A stretch of DNA of 22,086 nt, taken from assembly GCA_001584585.1 (NCBI GenBank), contig LSYV01000009.1, forward strand, positions 2,041,626 through 2,063,711. The letters are read 5' to 3'. Every line of letters begins with the position of its first letter. The first letter of the stretch is position 1. The DNA is from Gonium pectorale (Eukaryota > Chlorophyta > Chlorophyceae > Chlamydomonadales > Volvocaceae). Below are positions 10,501 to 20,300 of this stretch, in pieces. The notes below the pieces were generated by a model, which saw only the letters and a program-made list of their open reading frames with translations, had not been told where the DNA came from and ran no database searches. Position numbers and translations under genes: made by a program.

Positions 10501-12986
10501 CGCAGCAGGCCCGTCGTACGGCTGCCGTTGTAGATGGACTCGTACTGCGTGAAGCGCCGCCGCTGGAACTTCTCCACCGGCCGCCAGCCGAACGCGCCTG
10601 CGGGTATATATGCGTATGCTTGGTTGGCACATATGCCGTACGTGTGCGTAGCGCGCATTGTCGTACGGCGAATGCGCGATCTTGAGAGTACACCTATCCA
10701 ATGCGCTGGAGGCAGGAGCGCATTCGGCAAGGCAAAATCCCGGAAGGTGATGGGGCAACAACGCATGGCTCCGCTGGCCCGAGTCAAGTGCACGAATGGA
10801 AGTGGTATGACCGGGTGGCGGTTGGCCAGCGAACCATCAAGTTACTACTCTCCAATGCCACTGCCCGCCCCCGGGCCCTCGGGTTTGAACCGGACAGTGC
10901 CTGCACCCTCATGTTCAAACCCCTGCCCCTGCCTTAAAGTCCCTCTTGCTTTGCGGCTTTCGGTTTCATTTCCTGCAGACACGCAGGCGCGCGCGCACGC
11001 ACCGGTGGTAACTGTGTAATTGGCCTCCGGATCGCCGCCAATTTTCCCGGCGTACTTCTCTGTGAAGATGTACTGGCTGGTGTTGAAGTACCTGCCTGTG
11101 GATTGAGCGAAGGACGGGAATGGTAAGTCGGGGCGGAGGCCTCCTGGAGGGAGCAGTACCGGGTGCAGTGGGGGGAGCAAAAAAAGGCGGGGAACGAAGT
11201 GCGTGTGAGACAGACCGAAGGGACGCGTGGCACGTGCCTAGCGTCGCCAGGCCCTAATGCCTTGCGTGCGCAATCCGGGTCCGATCTATCCGGGCAACAG
11301 AGCTTCGCGACCGCCCAAGGCACAGCACATGGAGCGGGCCCGAGCAGAGCCAGGCTGCAGATAAGGCACATGGATGGTGGGACTTGGCAAACCATCTAAC
11401 CAAGTGCGGCCCGTGGGACGCCACGCCCTGACTCAGATTCCACGACCCAGCCAAGGAAGTGCCCCCCACCTACCCATTCAGTCACCCAAACTCCACCTAC
11501 CGGTACTTGCATGTATGTGGCCGAAGAATTAACGCACGAAATCATGGTACGACCCGGAATCAAGACTTAGATGCAACAGGGCGTGTACGGCAACTGTACT
11601 TATAACCCAGCCCTGAGGGGTTCCTGCCATCTCGAGTAAGCCTTTTTGCGCTGCTACAACGCACCTCCTGGCCGGTCCAGAGTGAAGTCCCAGTACGGCA
11701 TGGCCCTGAGCCCCGGTACGACGGACAGCAGCGCGTTCTCAAACTCCAGCATCAGCGCCCGGTGGAAGGTCATGAGGCAGGGCCCGATGTGGCCTTGGTC
11801 GCCGCGCGGGTCGTGGTATGCGATCGAGTGCCTGCACACGCGGGGTGAGCGAAGGGGCGGGGTGCATGAATGCGGGGTAGGCCGGGTGTAGAGTGTGATG
11901 CGTCGGGCAGCAGGGTGGAGTTGCACCCCTCGTGGCATGCATGAGTCCATGTTGTCGCCAGGATCGCAGATGCGCGACGAATCTGACGCCGGGTAGGTGT
12001 TTGTGCGTCACGGCGATCTGCGGCTTGTTTGCGGGTTGAGAACGGTTCTTTGTTGACGCAGTTGCGCGTTTGTCGCGACTCAGGGCAGGGCGATTGTTAC
12101 ACTGCGGAGCTCAGTCAGTGCGAACATTACACCAGCTTTGCACCGAAACCGTTGGCGACCAACTGCCCCCCTACCTGACAACGAACTCTGTGTAGTCTTG
12201 GTACAGCGGCCCGAATATGACCTTGCCTGCCGGCGTCGGAACCGCCTGTGGATCGCAAGCACGCACATGATGGTGGGAGACTCAAGCAACAGTGCGTTCG
12301 GGTCGTTTGGAAGCACCGAATTTGGTGGGGAGTGGGGGTGCGCCGGAGTCGGTCTCTGGGCTTGCCACACCAAACCATCAAGCAGCGGCACGAGGCGAGG
12401 CGCATGGAATTCGCCATCGTCAAGAGCGACGGAGAATAGCTGAAGCCGGCGGCGGATTGAAAGGGATCTGTAGGGGGCGGCGCTCCCCCTACAAAGCGCA
12501 CCACGATCAGGGCAATGACTCTTGCAGGCGCGCGCACACAACGTTTGAAGACGGTGGCCTTGATTGATTTGCGCCAATGGCATGTCCTAGCTTGCCGCCT
12601 TCAAAGGCCGAGTTGCAAGGCAGCCATGCACGGAGCAGCGTCTCCCCACTGTGGGCTACCCGTTGCGAGCGAGCGACCCGCACCTTTGGGTTCGCCACGG
12701 CCCGCCGCGCTGGGTCCATGACGACTCGCCTACCTTGCCAGTGCGACCAACGACCCGAGGCCCGTGACCATACCCCCATGCTATGTGTGAGCAGGTGCGC
12801 CGTGGCTTGCACGCCGAAGAAACGCACCGCAAGCGTTGCCATGCCCTGGATGAAGAGCCTGTACTCGTTCGGCGAGAGCTGCCGCAGCTCCTTGCGCACT
12901 CGACGCGGCGCGGTTGCACTGTCGACGGAGCATAGGCTAAGCGCTGCCAGGGCTAGAAGGAGCGCGGTGTGGCAGCGAGGCGCCAT
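7582..12986 (-). CDS. Secreted tyrosinase-like copper protein, 12 exons, 437 residues
   Basis: Seen: exons 12986-12828, 12245-12175, 11831-11665, 11095-11003, 10597-10422, 10071-10003, 9778-9555, 9237-9189, 8638-8591, 8429-8266, 8003-7936 and 7607-7582 (sum 1,314 nt). Every junction agrees in phase and has GT..AG ends, mostly GTGCGT, GTGAGN or GTAAGN donors. The start gives MAPRCHTALLLALAALSLC, a signal peptide. CuA: VVRHSIAYH, then QGHIGPCLMTFHR, then MPYWDFTLD. CuB: SPLMHASAHFATGG (H-x3-H), then SPNDILFFMAQHANIDR with the third histidine. The C-terminus ends VLDLTRPDNIPYTYDNVYG then ALKTKFKH and TAG. Known: the family binds two coppers and oxidises phenols. Inferred: an oxidase in the secretory path, wall or matrix; substrate unknown. 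Exon 2 could instead begin 15 nt later (TCCGACGCCGGCAG|GC) in the same phase. Confidence 0.9.
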
Positions 12987-13419
12987 CCCGACCGCCGCGG
13001 CAGTACCGTCACACGATTTATATGAGAGTGGACAGCAGGAGGCGAATTGATCTGGATCTCTTAGCAAGCGATTGTACTCCCAACTGCTTGCAGGCCGCGC
13101 TTTAATGCAAGAGTCAGAAACTCCGTACACTCAAAAGAGTGGCGTGCCTGCTGGACGCACCGACTTCTCCTGAAGCTCTTGTGTCAACAAAACATATCCG
13201 CGGGCTGCACGTGCGTTGTTTATATCTCTGTCCCGCTGTTTGCGTGTCGGTCCTACTGTACTAGTCGTCTTGCTCCCAATACTATTCTTAGCTCAGCTCA
13301 TGTATGCATATATGTTTATATTGGTTGAGCCATTAGTATTACCGATGCGCACCCTCCTGGAAACACGACTCTGCACCAGCAGCGGTTGGGTTACAGGTTG
13401 GGTTACAGCAGTTCGGGTT
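12987..13419. other. 5' flank of the tyrosinase-like gene
   Basis: This is AT-richer than its surroundings (13180-13350) and holds no supported gene. An 11-bp direct duplication, GTTGGGTTACA, lies at about 13384-13406 and abuts repeat family A copy 3. Promoter elements other than the TATA-like word were not recognised. Confidence 0.35.
13016..13022 (-). promoter_or_regulatory. Possible TATA box of the tyrosinase-like gene
   Basis: TATAAAT on the minus strand, in the context CTCATATAAATCGTG, ends 29 nt upstream of the chosen ATG at 12986. If used, transcription would start only a few bases before the ATG, giving a very short 5' UTR. It could also be chance in an AT-richer patch. Confidence 0.35.
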
Positions 13420-13640
13420 TGTTCTTTTCTGTGGAAAGGCTACAGGCGGAGAGGGGAGAAAGGGCGCAGACATCGGGAGGGACAGAAGTGCCACCACGCA
13501 CCGAAACCCTCCCCTGGCCACCACCGAAACCCTTCCCTGCACCACGGCAGCCAAGACCAAACACCGACGGCGCACACACAAAATGCGCCTAAAGACCACA
13601 GAACAGGAAGGCAGGACGACGAAAAAAAGGAGAAGAGGAG
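13420..13640 (+). repeat. Dispersed repeat family A, copy 3 (fullest)
   Basis: This copy contains both blocks found separately elsewhere: the TTCTTTTCTGTGGAAAGG head (shared with 3480-3585, minus strand) and the GAAACCCT...CACGGCAGCCAAGACC tail (shared with 2344-2520). An internal near-duplicate, CACCGAAACCCTCCCCTGGC versus CACCGAAACCCTTCCCTGCA, spans about 13499-13543. It ends A-rich (GACGACGAAAAAAAGG). Layout fits a retroelement-derived repeat; no reverse transcriptase or transposase motif is seen. Confidence 0.65.
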
Positions 13641-14347
13641 ATAGACGCCAAGACAGGAGAGAAAAGGACCATTAAGGACCCGAGGGGCATAGGCAGCCTT
13701 AGGCAGCAAGGCCGTGAGCAAGGCACCCCCTTTCCTAGCAAAAGCCGGAAACCCGAACCCGTACCACCCCGAAAACAGCCAAAGGGATGGAGCGACAAAC
13801 TGCACCGGACCCAACAGGGGAGCAAACCACAAAACACACCAGAACGCACAACTGGCGAGTGTTGAAACGCCGTTCCGCTACCGCTGCGGCCCATAACACT
13901 CATAAACCAGGATGCATGTTCAAGGTTACAAGTATGTCAAAGCCGGGTCGGTCAAAGCCGATGAGGGGTGCTAGAGTATGTGCCGTTGGGAACTCCCCTT
14001 TGGGCGCGGGTTAGTGTCTCCACAGATATAGTTGGACTTGTTGATTGAGTGGCGGGCCTCTATTGTGCACGGCCCTTGCATGGGCTTTTCACATGCCCAG
14101 CCACGGGCCCCCTGACTACTGGTTTAAGCGCTAGGCCACTGCTTCATGTCTGCTGGAAGCTTGGGCTTGGGCTCACCCTCGTCTGCCTCCTTTCCTTCGT
14201 CTGCCATGCCGTGTAAAAAAGAGAACCAGAAACGGGGAACCACTAACCAGTCGGGTTACTGGGGGCTCCACTCTTTCCGCTTTCGCTTCCTCGCCCAGCA
14301 CGTGAAAGGTTCGGTTTGAAGCGTGTGCCCGTGTGACAGATACCGGT
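13641..14347. other. Intergenic stretch with no supported gene
   Basis: The sequence is A-rich on the plus strand up to about 13,850, possibly a continuation of the family A element, since no sharp boundary is visible. No domain, RNA gene or phase-consistent exons were seen. Confidence 0.35.
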
Positions 14348-14450
14348 ACAGATGCAGATTACAGGCTGCCCAGAGGGACTTCAGGCCACACGAGCAGATA
14401 GGCTCCCGACCCGCCACAGCAGAGTGGGTGAAACACCTGTTGTCTTAGCC
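14348..14450 (+). repeat. Dispersed repeat family B, copy 2
   Basis: The counterpart of 4944-5061. Matching blocks are CAGATGCAGATTAC, CAGGCCACACGAGCAGATAG, CTCCCGACCCGCCA, AGCAGAGTGGGTGAAAC and GTTGTCTTAG. Small indels separate the blocks. It forms the 3' end of a 238-codon minus-strand open frame (14359-15075). Confidence 0.65.
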
Positions 14451-15075
14451 GTGAGGCCCAGAACACGAAAGCGAGAAGCGCAACGTGACACACCAGCTTG
14501 GCTTCGGGAGGACACGTATGCGAACCTTGCATTGCATGAAAGTACCTGAACGATTCGCGGGTTGTGTGTGTAGTGTGTGTTGTCGTGAGAGAAGCCACCC
14601 GTACAGCAGCGAGAGTATCGTTCTTAGGGCCGAAACCCTGCGCACTATCTAAAGCGCCATGGGCATGCGACACGGCAGCGCGGGGTCCCATGCACTTGCA
14701 GAGCCGCCACCGACTTCTGCACTGGCATCGCCCTTGCGATTGACATCGAGGCCTGCCCTCACCTGCTATCTTGAGTCCAGCGCGCCATCCACCTTCCCTG
14801 TGTGAGTTATGGCCTCTCTGCCCCGACCAGGACCACCTGCTTGGTCCTAGCCGTGCACCTGAACTACCGCCGCCCCTCCAGCCCCCGGACTCCATGTACT
14901 CAATCTCCACGCCCTTCCGCCACCGTGCGGACAGACCCTTCCCATGCAACTCATCGAATTTGCCCTGGCGCGCTTTGTGAAGTGCGCAGCCAAGTACAGT
15001 CAGGTACGGACCTCGTTCCATTCGGAACGTCCCATCCCCTGTCAGCACCGCACAAAGCTGCCACCCGCCCGGCAT
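14359..15075 (-). CDS. Unrecognised 238-codon open frame, doubtful
   Basis: An unbroken minus-strand frame from ATG at 15075. I do not recognise it. Its first 70 residues (for example GPYLTVLGCALHKARQGKFD, then ELHGKGLSARWRKGVEIEYM) look more protein-like than the rest, which is Gly/Arg/Ser-rich and then His/Thr-rich (TTTHTTHTTRE). The last 25 residues lie in repeat family B. It could be chance in GC-rich DNA, a single exon of an unfinished gene model, or a decayed mobile-element gene. No neighbour supports a role. Confidence 0.15.
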   Translation of the reverse strand: MPGGWQLCAVLTGDGTFRMERGPYLTVLGCALHKARQGKFDELHGKGLSARWRKGVEIEYMESGGWRGGGSSGARLGPSRWSWSGQRGHNSHREGGWRAGLKIAGEGRPRCQSQGRCQCRSRWRLCKCMGPRAAVSHAHGALDSAQGFGPKNDTLAAVRVASLTTTHTTHTTRESFRYFHAMQGSHTCPPEAKLVCHVALLAFVFWASRLRQQVFHPLCCGGSGAYLLVWPEVPLGSL

Positions 15076-15079
15076 GCCT

Positions 15080-17350
15080 GGTCGTCCCGTCCGTGACGGT
15101 CTACCAGGCGCATTTCGCGTGTGCCAGTTGCTTGCATACCACGATACCAGGTTGTCAGAGGCACGGCTCGATTTAGATTATGTGTACTTCATCTGTTCCT
15201 TAGCAAGCGTGCTCAGGGCTGACACCTACCCAGCCTGGCCTTCATGTTCAAGTAAGGCGACCTGGGCATGCTTATCAGGACCACATGCCTCGCCACCCGA
15301 CTCCATTACTAGATAACCACAAGGAAAACACACCATCGCTCGGAACTCGAAGGCGGTGTGCATGGATCTTTTACGGCTCTGCACGGTAACTGCAGCCGAC
15401 CAGACCGGAGCCGACCCATGGGTCGGCAGCGCATGCGCGCGTGCCTGTAGTGCCGGTGTAAACAACTAGGCGTAAGTAAGGATGTATAGTTGGGGCCTCA
15501 GCCACGGCACCTTGACCGTGCCTGAGTCCCGTGCGCAAGATATACACATTCATGATTTTGTAGGGGCAGGATGGGGTCCCGTCATTGCGGAGGGGCGATG
15601 CCACATTGCCTGGTTACTCGGGCGCACCCGATTGCGCCCCGCCGCACGGGGGCGGCCGGGCGCAGATGCAGCATGTCGAGGCGATGCGAGCCTGCCATTG
15701 GCAACCCCCGAAAACAGCGAATGAAGCCATGTATGAAAACGAAACAAACGACACGTACGGCATGGTCAGCTTGCATAGCCGTACACGCAGAGTCGGCAAG
15801 ATCGTAAAACAGGTGACATTACTCAGTGTCGCACAGCGTGCGCATCTGCAACGGGCAATACCGGTATCCGAAGCAACCCCGCAACCGCTGCACAAGGAGG
15901 AACCGCTCGAGGGACAGGCCTGAGGCACCTTGGCTCTGCTTCGCTGTGCCGAGATATTGAACGAACTTGCCTCGTCGTGACCGCACCTCGCCTAAGGAAG
16001 CCAAGCATAAAGTTATAACCCCTCGTGTGACCTGTTCAAAATCCGTTAGGCCTCGGGCGACGTGCAGGCACCCTCGTACGTCAATGCTGCATGCCTGGGC
16101 GGTCCGGCTGACTGCAGTTGGAATACAGTCACAATACTAGACAATCGAGCGCGCGTACGCCGTAGACCCTGCTTGCGAAAGCAGATGGCGGCGCCCTCAA
16201 GTGGCCGAGGCCTCACAACAGGCGGCACCAGGAACAAACTCTGTCTGGCCCATCATTGTTAGTCACCATCAATCGCCGACTGGGCCCGTAGCAGCATGTG
16301 TATGCACGTCTCCGGTACAACGCATCTACAGCCGCGTCAGCCGGCCTGGCATTCGCGCCCAGCTGATTAACAGCCCGTCCATCATAAACTTAAACAAAAA
16401 AAGAGCAAGGAGCTCGGGACGATGAATCAGGGCCTCCCGCGGGCGCGAGGAGAGTTACGTCCTGACATGTACGCCTGTGTGTACGATGCTGTACATGCCG
16501 CGTTCCCCCCACATATACACATGTACGCATGCGCACCATTGGGCGCCTCACAGCGCCCCGCCACACACGGAGTGCGATGCGGCGGCAGTCACCGCCGGCG
16601 CACTGGGAAAAACGGCTGACACCACCGCCGCGCTGCACTTGCAAGCCGGCAAACGAAAACTGCCGTCCGTGCGCATCGTACACTGAAAACTGGCTGACCG
16701 CCCGAGCCCCAACACCCAATGAGAGGTGTCGGGGGGTCGCATCGTTTCGCTCACGGCTGTTGCCGCGTATCCAGCTGCCCAGCCCAGCACCCACTCCAGC
16801 GGCGCGCCAAGCGCCTGACCCCCGGCCCCCCCACCCTCCACCACCCCCACACACAGACGCCCCTACGGCCTACCCTGGCCAGCCACGTCGCACGCCCACG
16901 CCCACGCCCATTTCGGGTGCTCGCGTCTCTTGCCCGTCTTGCATATTTGTCCGGTGCAAGAAGTTATATACACACACGCGCTCCTCACCTGTCGTCGATC
17001 GGTTGTGTCAGACTGCCACTGCCGTACTGCAGCTGGAACCGCTCTGGCCGCCCGCAACTGCCGCCGGTCATGAGTCGCCCAACGTGCACAGCCCAACGGA
17101 CGAGCGGCGGGAACAGGAGATGGACGGGTGGACAGACCAATGCCACAGCCTCCAGCAGCCCTACGCCCACGGCGTCACCATCCACCCTCTCTTGCTCCCG
17201 GCCGACAATACCCTCCCGCAGGCCCGCGCCAGACGGCCAAGCGAAAGGCGCTGACAACCGCTCACATCTCCCAGGCCGGGGTCCGGACCATCGCAGCCGC
17301 CGCTGCGCTTCAAGGCCCGCACTCCGCTCACGGCCCCGCGCTGCCAGGCC
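15080..17350. other. Intergenic stretch and 3' flank of the VASt-like gene
   Basis: No supported gene. From about 16,530 to 17,350 the plus strand is C-rich, so long frames open on both strands (up to about 313 codons), with composition of Pro/Arg/Ala and no domain. The 3' UTR of the minus-strand gene ending at 17351 should begin here. A minus-strand TGTAA poly(A) signal was not found nearby. Confidence 0.35.
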
Positions 17351-20300
17351 TTACTTTCCCCCGTTCTCGAGCCGCTCCCGGCAGTGCTCCAGGAAGGCTC
17401 GCATGGATTCCTGGGAGGGGCGGGGCGGGCCGTGGGCATTGCACAAAGCAGCAGCCAGGTCAAAAGGAGGTGGGCAAAGGAAAGAACCGGCCGGCCCTCG
17501 GTGGCGCGGTTGTTGCCGGTCACCCGCGTGTGTCCACGTTGGGCCAGACGTGCTCGCTTGCAAGCAGAGGCGCGCGCGTGGGCGCCCCACCTATCGCCCC
17601 TTCGCTGTCCGCCTCACGCAGCGCATGTGCGCGCGCCCCTCGAGACAGCACGCTCGGTAGCCGTGCTCGTGTGTGTGGCCCACCCAGTGCCCACGCCCGC
17701 GCTGGAGCGCTCGCTGCCCGCCCAACCTACAGGGACCCACCCCGTCCTCCCTGCCGCCACCACCCCGCCAGCCAATAGCGCCCATCCGGGCCCCCAGACT
17801 GTGTGTGCGTGCCAAGATAAGACTCGCGGCCGCCCGCTCACCTGTACGCCCAAAAGCCGTCCTCTCCGTCTGCCTAAGAGCTTAGCGCGGGCACCATCTC
17901 AATGCCTAGATGCACGCCCGTGCGCCCAAACCGGTCTCAGCGCAGTTCATCTGGCCTCCACGCCCCTCATCGCCCACCCTCATGCCCCGCCACAACTCGC
18001 TGATTGGAGTCACACCCACCAGCGCGCGCGCCACGCTGGCCTCCTCGATGCCGGGAACACACGAGCCCACCCACGTCTTGGTGTTGGCGGCGCACGTTAC
18101 GCGGTAGCGGACCTCAAGGCGGGGGCCGCCAGCGCCAGCGCCAGGGCCAGCCGCCTCCGCCGCCTCGGACTCGGACTCGGCTGCAGCCCCGATGGGCGGT
18201 GTGGGCGGCGGCTGCAGCTCCGGCTCCGAGGTCTCCGTCACCTCGAGCTCGAGGTCGGTGCTCACGATGCTGCCTGGGGCCGGCGCGTTGAGGCGAAAGG
18301 GGCGAGGAAGGGGCCAATATGGCAAGTCGCGGCGGCGTCACCACGGAGGCCGTGGCCGCGTGCATCCATGAACGCAAGCGACACGACAGCAAAGGTTGTG
18401 GGGTCCGCCAAGGGCGGGTCAGGGCCAGGGTCAGGGCGGGTCAGGGCGGGTCAGCGAGGGTCAGGGAGGGTCAGGGAGGGTCAGGGAGGGTCAGGGAGAG
18501 TCAGGGAGGGTCAGGCCGGTGGGTCAGGGAGGGTCAGGGAGGGTCAGGGAGGGTCAGGGAGGGTCAGGGAGGGTCAGGGAGGGTCAGGGAGGGTCAGGCC
18601 GGTGGGTCAGGGAGGGTCAGGCCGGTGGGTCAGGGAGGGTCAGGGAGGGTCAGGGAGAGTCAGGGAGGGTCAGGCCGGTGGGTCAGGGAGGGTCAGGGAG
18701 GGTCAGGGAGGGTCAGGCCGGTGGGTCAGCGGCTGGGCTGGCAGGTGGCCCATCTGGGTCAGCGGGGATCATCCTGGGTGGGTGAACTGCGCCCGCTACA
18801 CTGCCGCCGGTCTGTTGACGGCGGTCCACGTCTTCCTTTTGAATCGGGTCTCAGCAGCCCCGACCCGCGCCAGGTCACAGCACGTTGGGCACGAGGCAGG
18901 TTGGCACCAAGGTATGCAGGCCCAAAGGGGCTGGCAGGGCTGGTTTCCGGGCCAAGCCGCGTCTGGGACCCCAGTGTGGGGCTAGCCACGGACCACAATC
19001 CAGGCGCCAGGTTTGCCCACGACCCGGAACACAGGCGCGCGGGCTTGCCGCGGATGGGAGCGTGCAGCAGCAGGGTTGGAACGCGGGCACGGAGAGGACA
19101 TGGCGACGCGCGCACACGGCGAGGCGCGTGGCAGGGAGATCCGGGCCGTGTTGTGGCGGCAGGACGTGAACATGCAGGATGTGCGTGGCTCCTATCCTGC
19201 ATGGCGCTGCTCATGCATGCATTCCCCTTACCCAAACGCGGCGCTTGGGCGAAAGGGACGCTGTGCGGGGAATGACGGGGGGTTCCGGGTGTTGCCCCGC
19301 GCCGTGTCCAAACTAGGCCCCAAAACCCCGACTGCAGCGCTTTGGCACGCGGGTTCCGTGGCGCGGGGGGGGGGCGAAGGGATGAGGGGACGAGACGGCC
19401 ACTGGGCCACTTATCACGGTCAACGCGGACCAATGGAAGGAGCGCGCTCGACCTGCACCCCATGTTCCGCACCCCCGAAGGACGCGGCGCTCACCGATGC
19501 TCGCCTCTGCCACCTCGGGCTTGGAGGCGATGAGGAAGGCGGAGCCGCGCCCCGCCTCCCCTCGCCACGTGACGCGCTGCACCTCCCGCACCGGCACGCG
19601 GTCCCAGTCGAAGGCCGGGTACCAGTACTTGATCTGTGGGGCGGGACGGGGCGGGGCCGATGGCAGGGAGTAAGGGTGGGGAGGGCAGGGGCGCAGGGGC
19701 GGGAGAGGTGCAGGCAGAACACTCAAAGAGCCAGCCGCATTCGCCCATTGGAGAGGCTTCGGCAGGGTGGCCCCAAACTCTCGCTGGGCTACCCCATCAA
19801 ACCTCGTTCCCCAGCTCTCCCCCTCCAGCATGTGCGGCAACATGTCAGGGGGCAGAGCGACGCAGCGGGGTACGCGGACACCAGCGAGGGTACGGTCTCA
19901 TGACAAACTGGGCCAACCGCCAACGACCGACACAGCTAGAACCGCCCACCGACTGGCTCGCACGGCCCAGACCGGGTCAAGTTCGCGCTGTTCTTTCACA
20001 GGCTGACTGCGTTTGCTGTCACTTCTTTTGCCCGCGCCGTTCCCATGACACACGCAAATACACGCACGCGGTCACCACCTGGTCGCGCAGCACGTTTGGC
20101 AGCAGCGGCACTGTGGTGGTGAAGGTCACCTCGCGCTCGCCGGAGCTCCAGTCGCCCACGCGGGTGTCCAGCGACTGCACGGTTTGGGCAAGGGCGCGGG
20201 AGGCCACGGGAGTTACTGCTGGATTCGTGGTGGCTCAGGGGGAAGGTGTGTGGAGGATGCTGGGTAGGAGAGATAGATAGAGTGTTGCGGGTCTGCGGTG

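Noticed and set aside
16719..17660. 313-codon plus-strand open frame
   Set aside because: The region is C-rich, so stops are rare in all frames; the peptide is Pro/Arg/Ala-rich without a domain, and it overlaps the terminal exon of the minus-strand gene.
18014..18067. Alternative donor sites for the fourth VASt-like exon (TGG|GTGGGC at about 18067; AGG|GTGGGC further downstream)
   Set aside because: All keep phase 0, but the donor GTGGGT at 18019 gives a continuous C-terminal helix (IEEASVARALESMRAFLEHC) of the expected length.
18415..18730. Interstitial telomere repeat
   Set aside because: The unit is GGGTCAGGGA, not the TTTAGGG or TTTTAGGG type of green algae.
17384..18985. 533-codon plus-strand open frame
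   Set aside because: It runs antisense to two exons of the VASt-like gene and through the 10-bp array, where all frames are open. No domain, and composition is that of the repeat (GSGRVREGQG).
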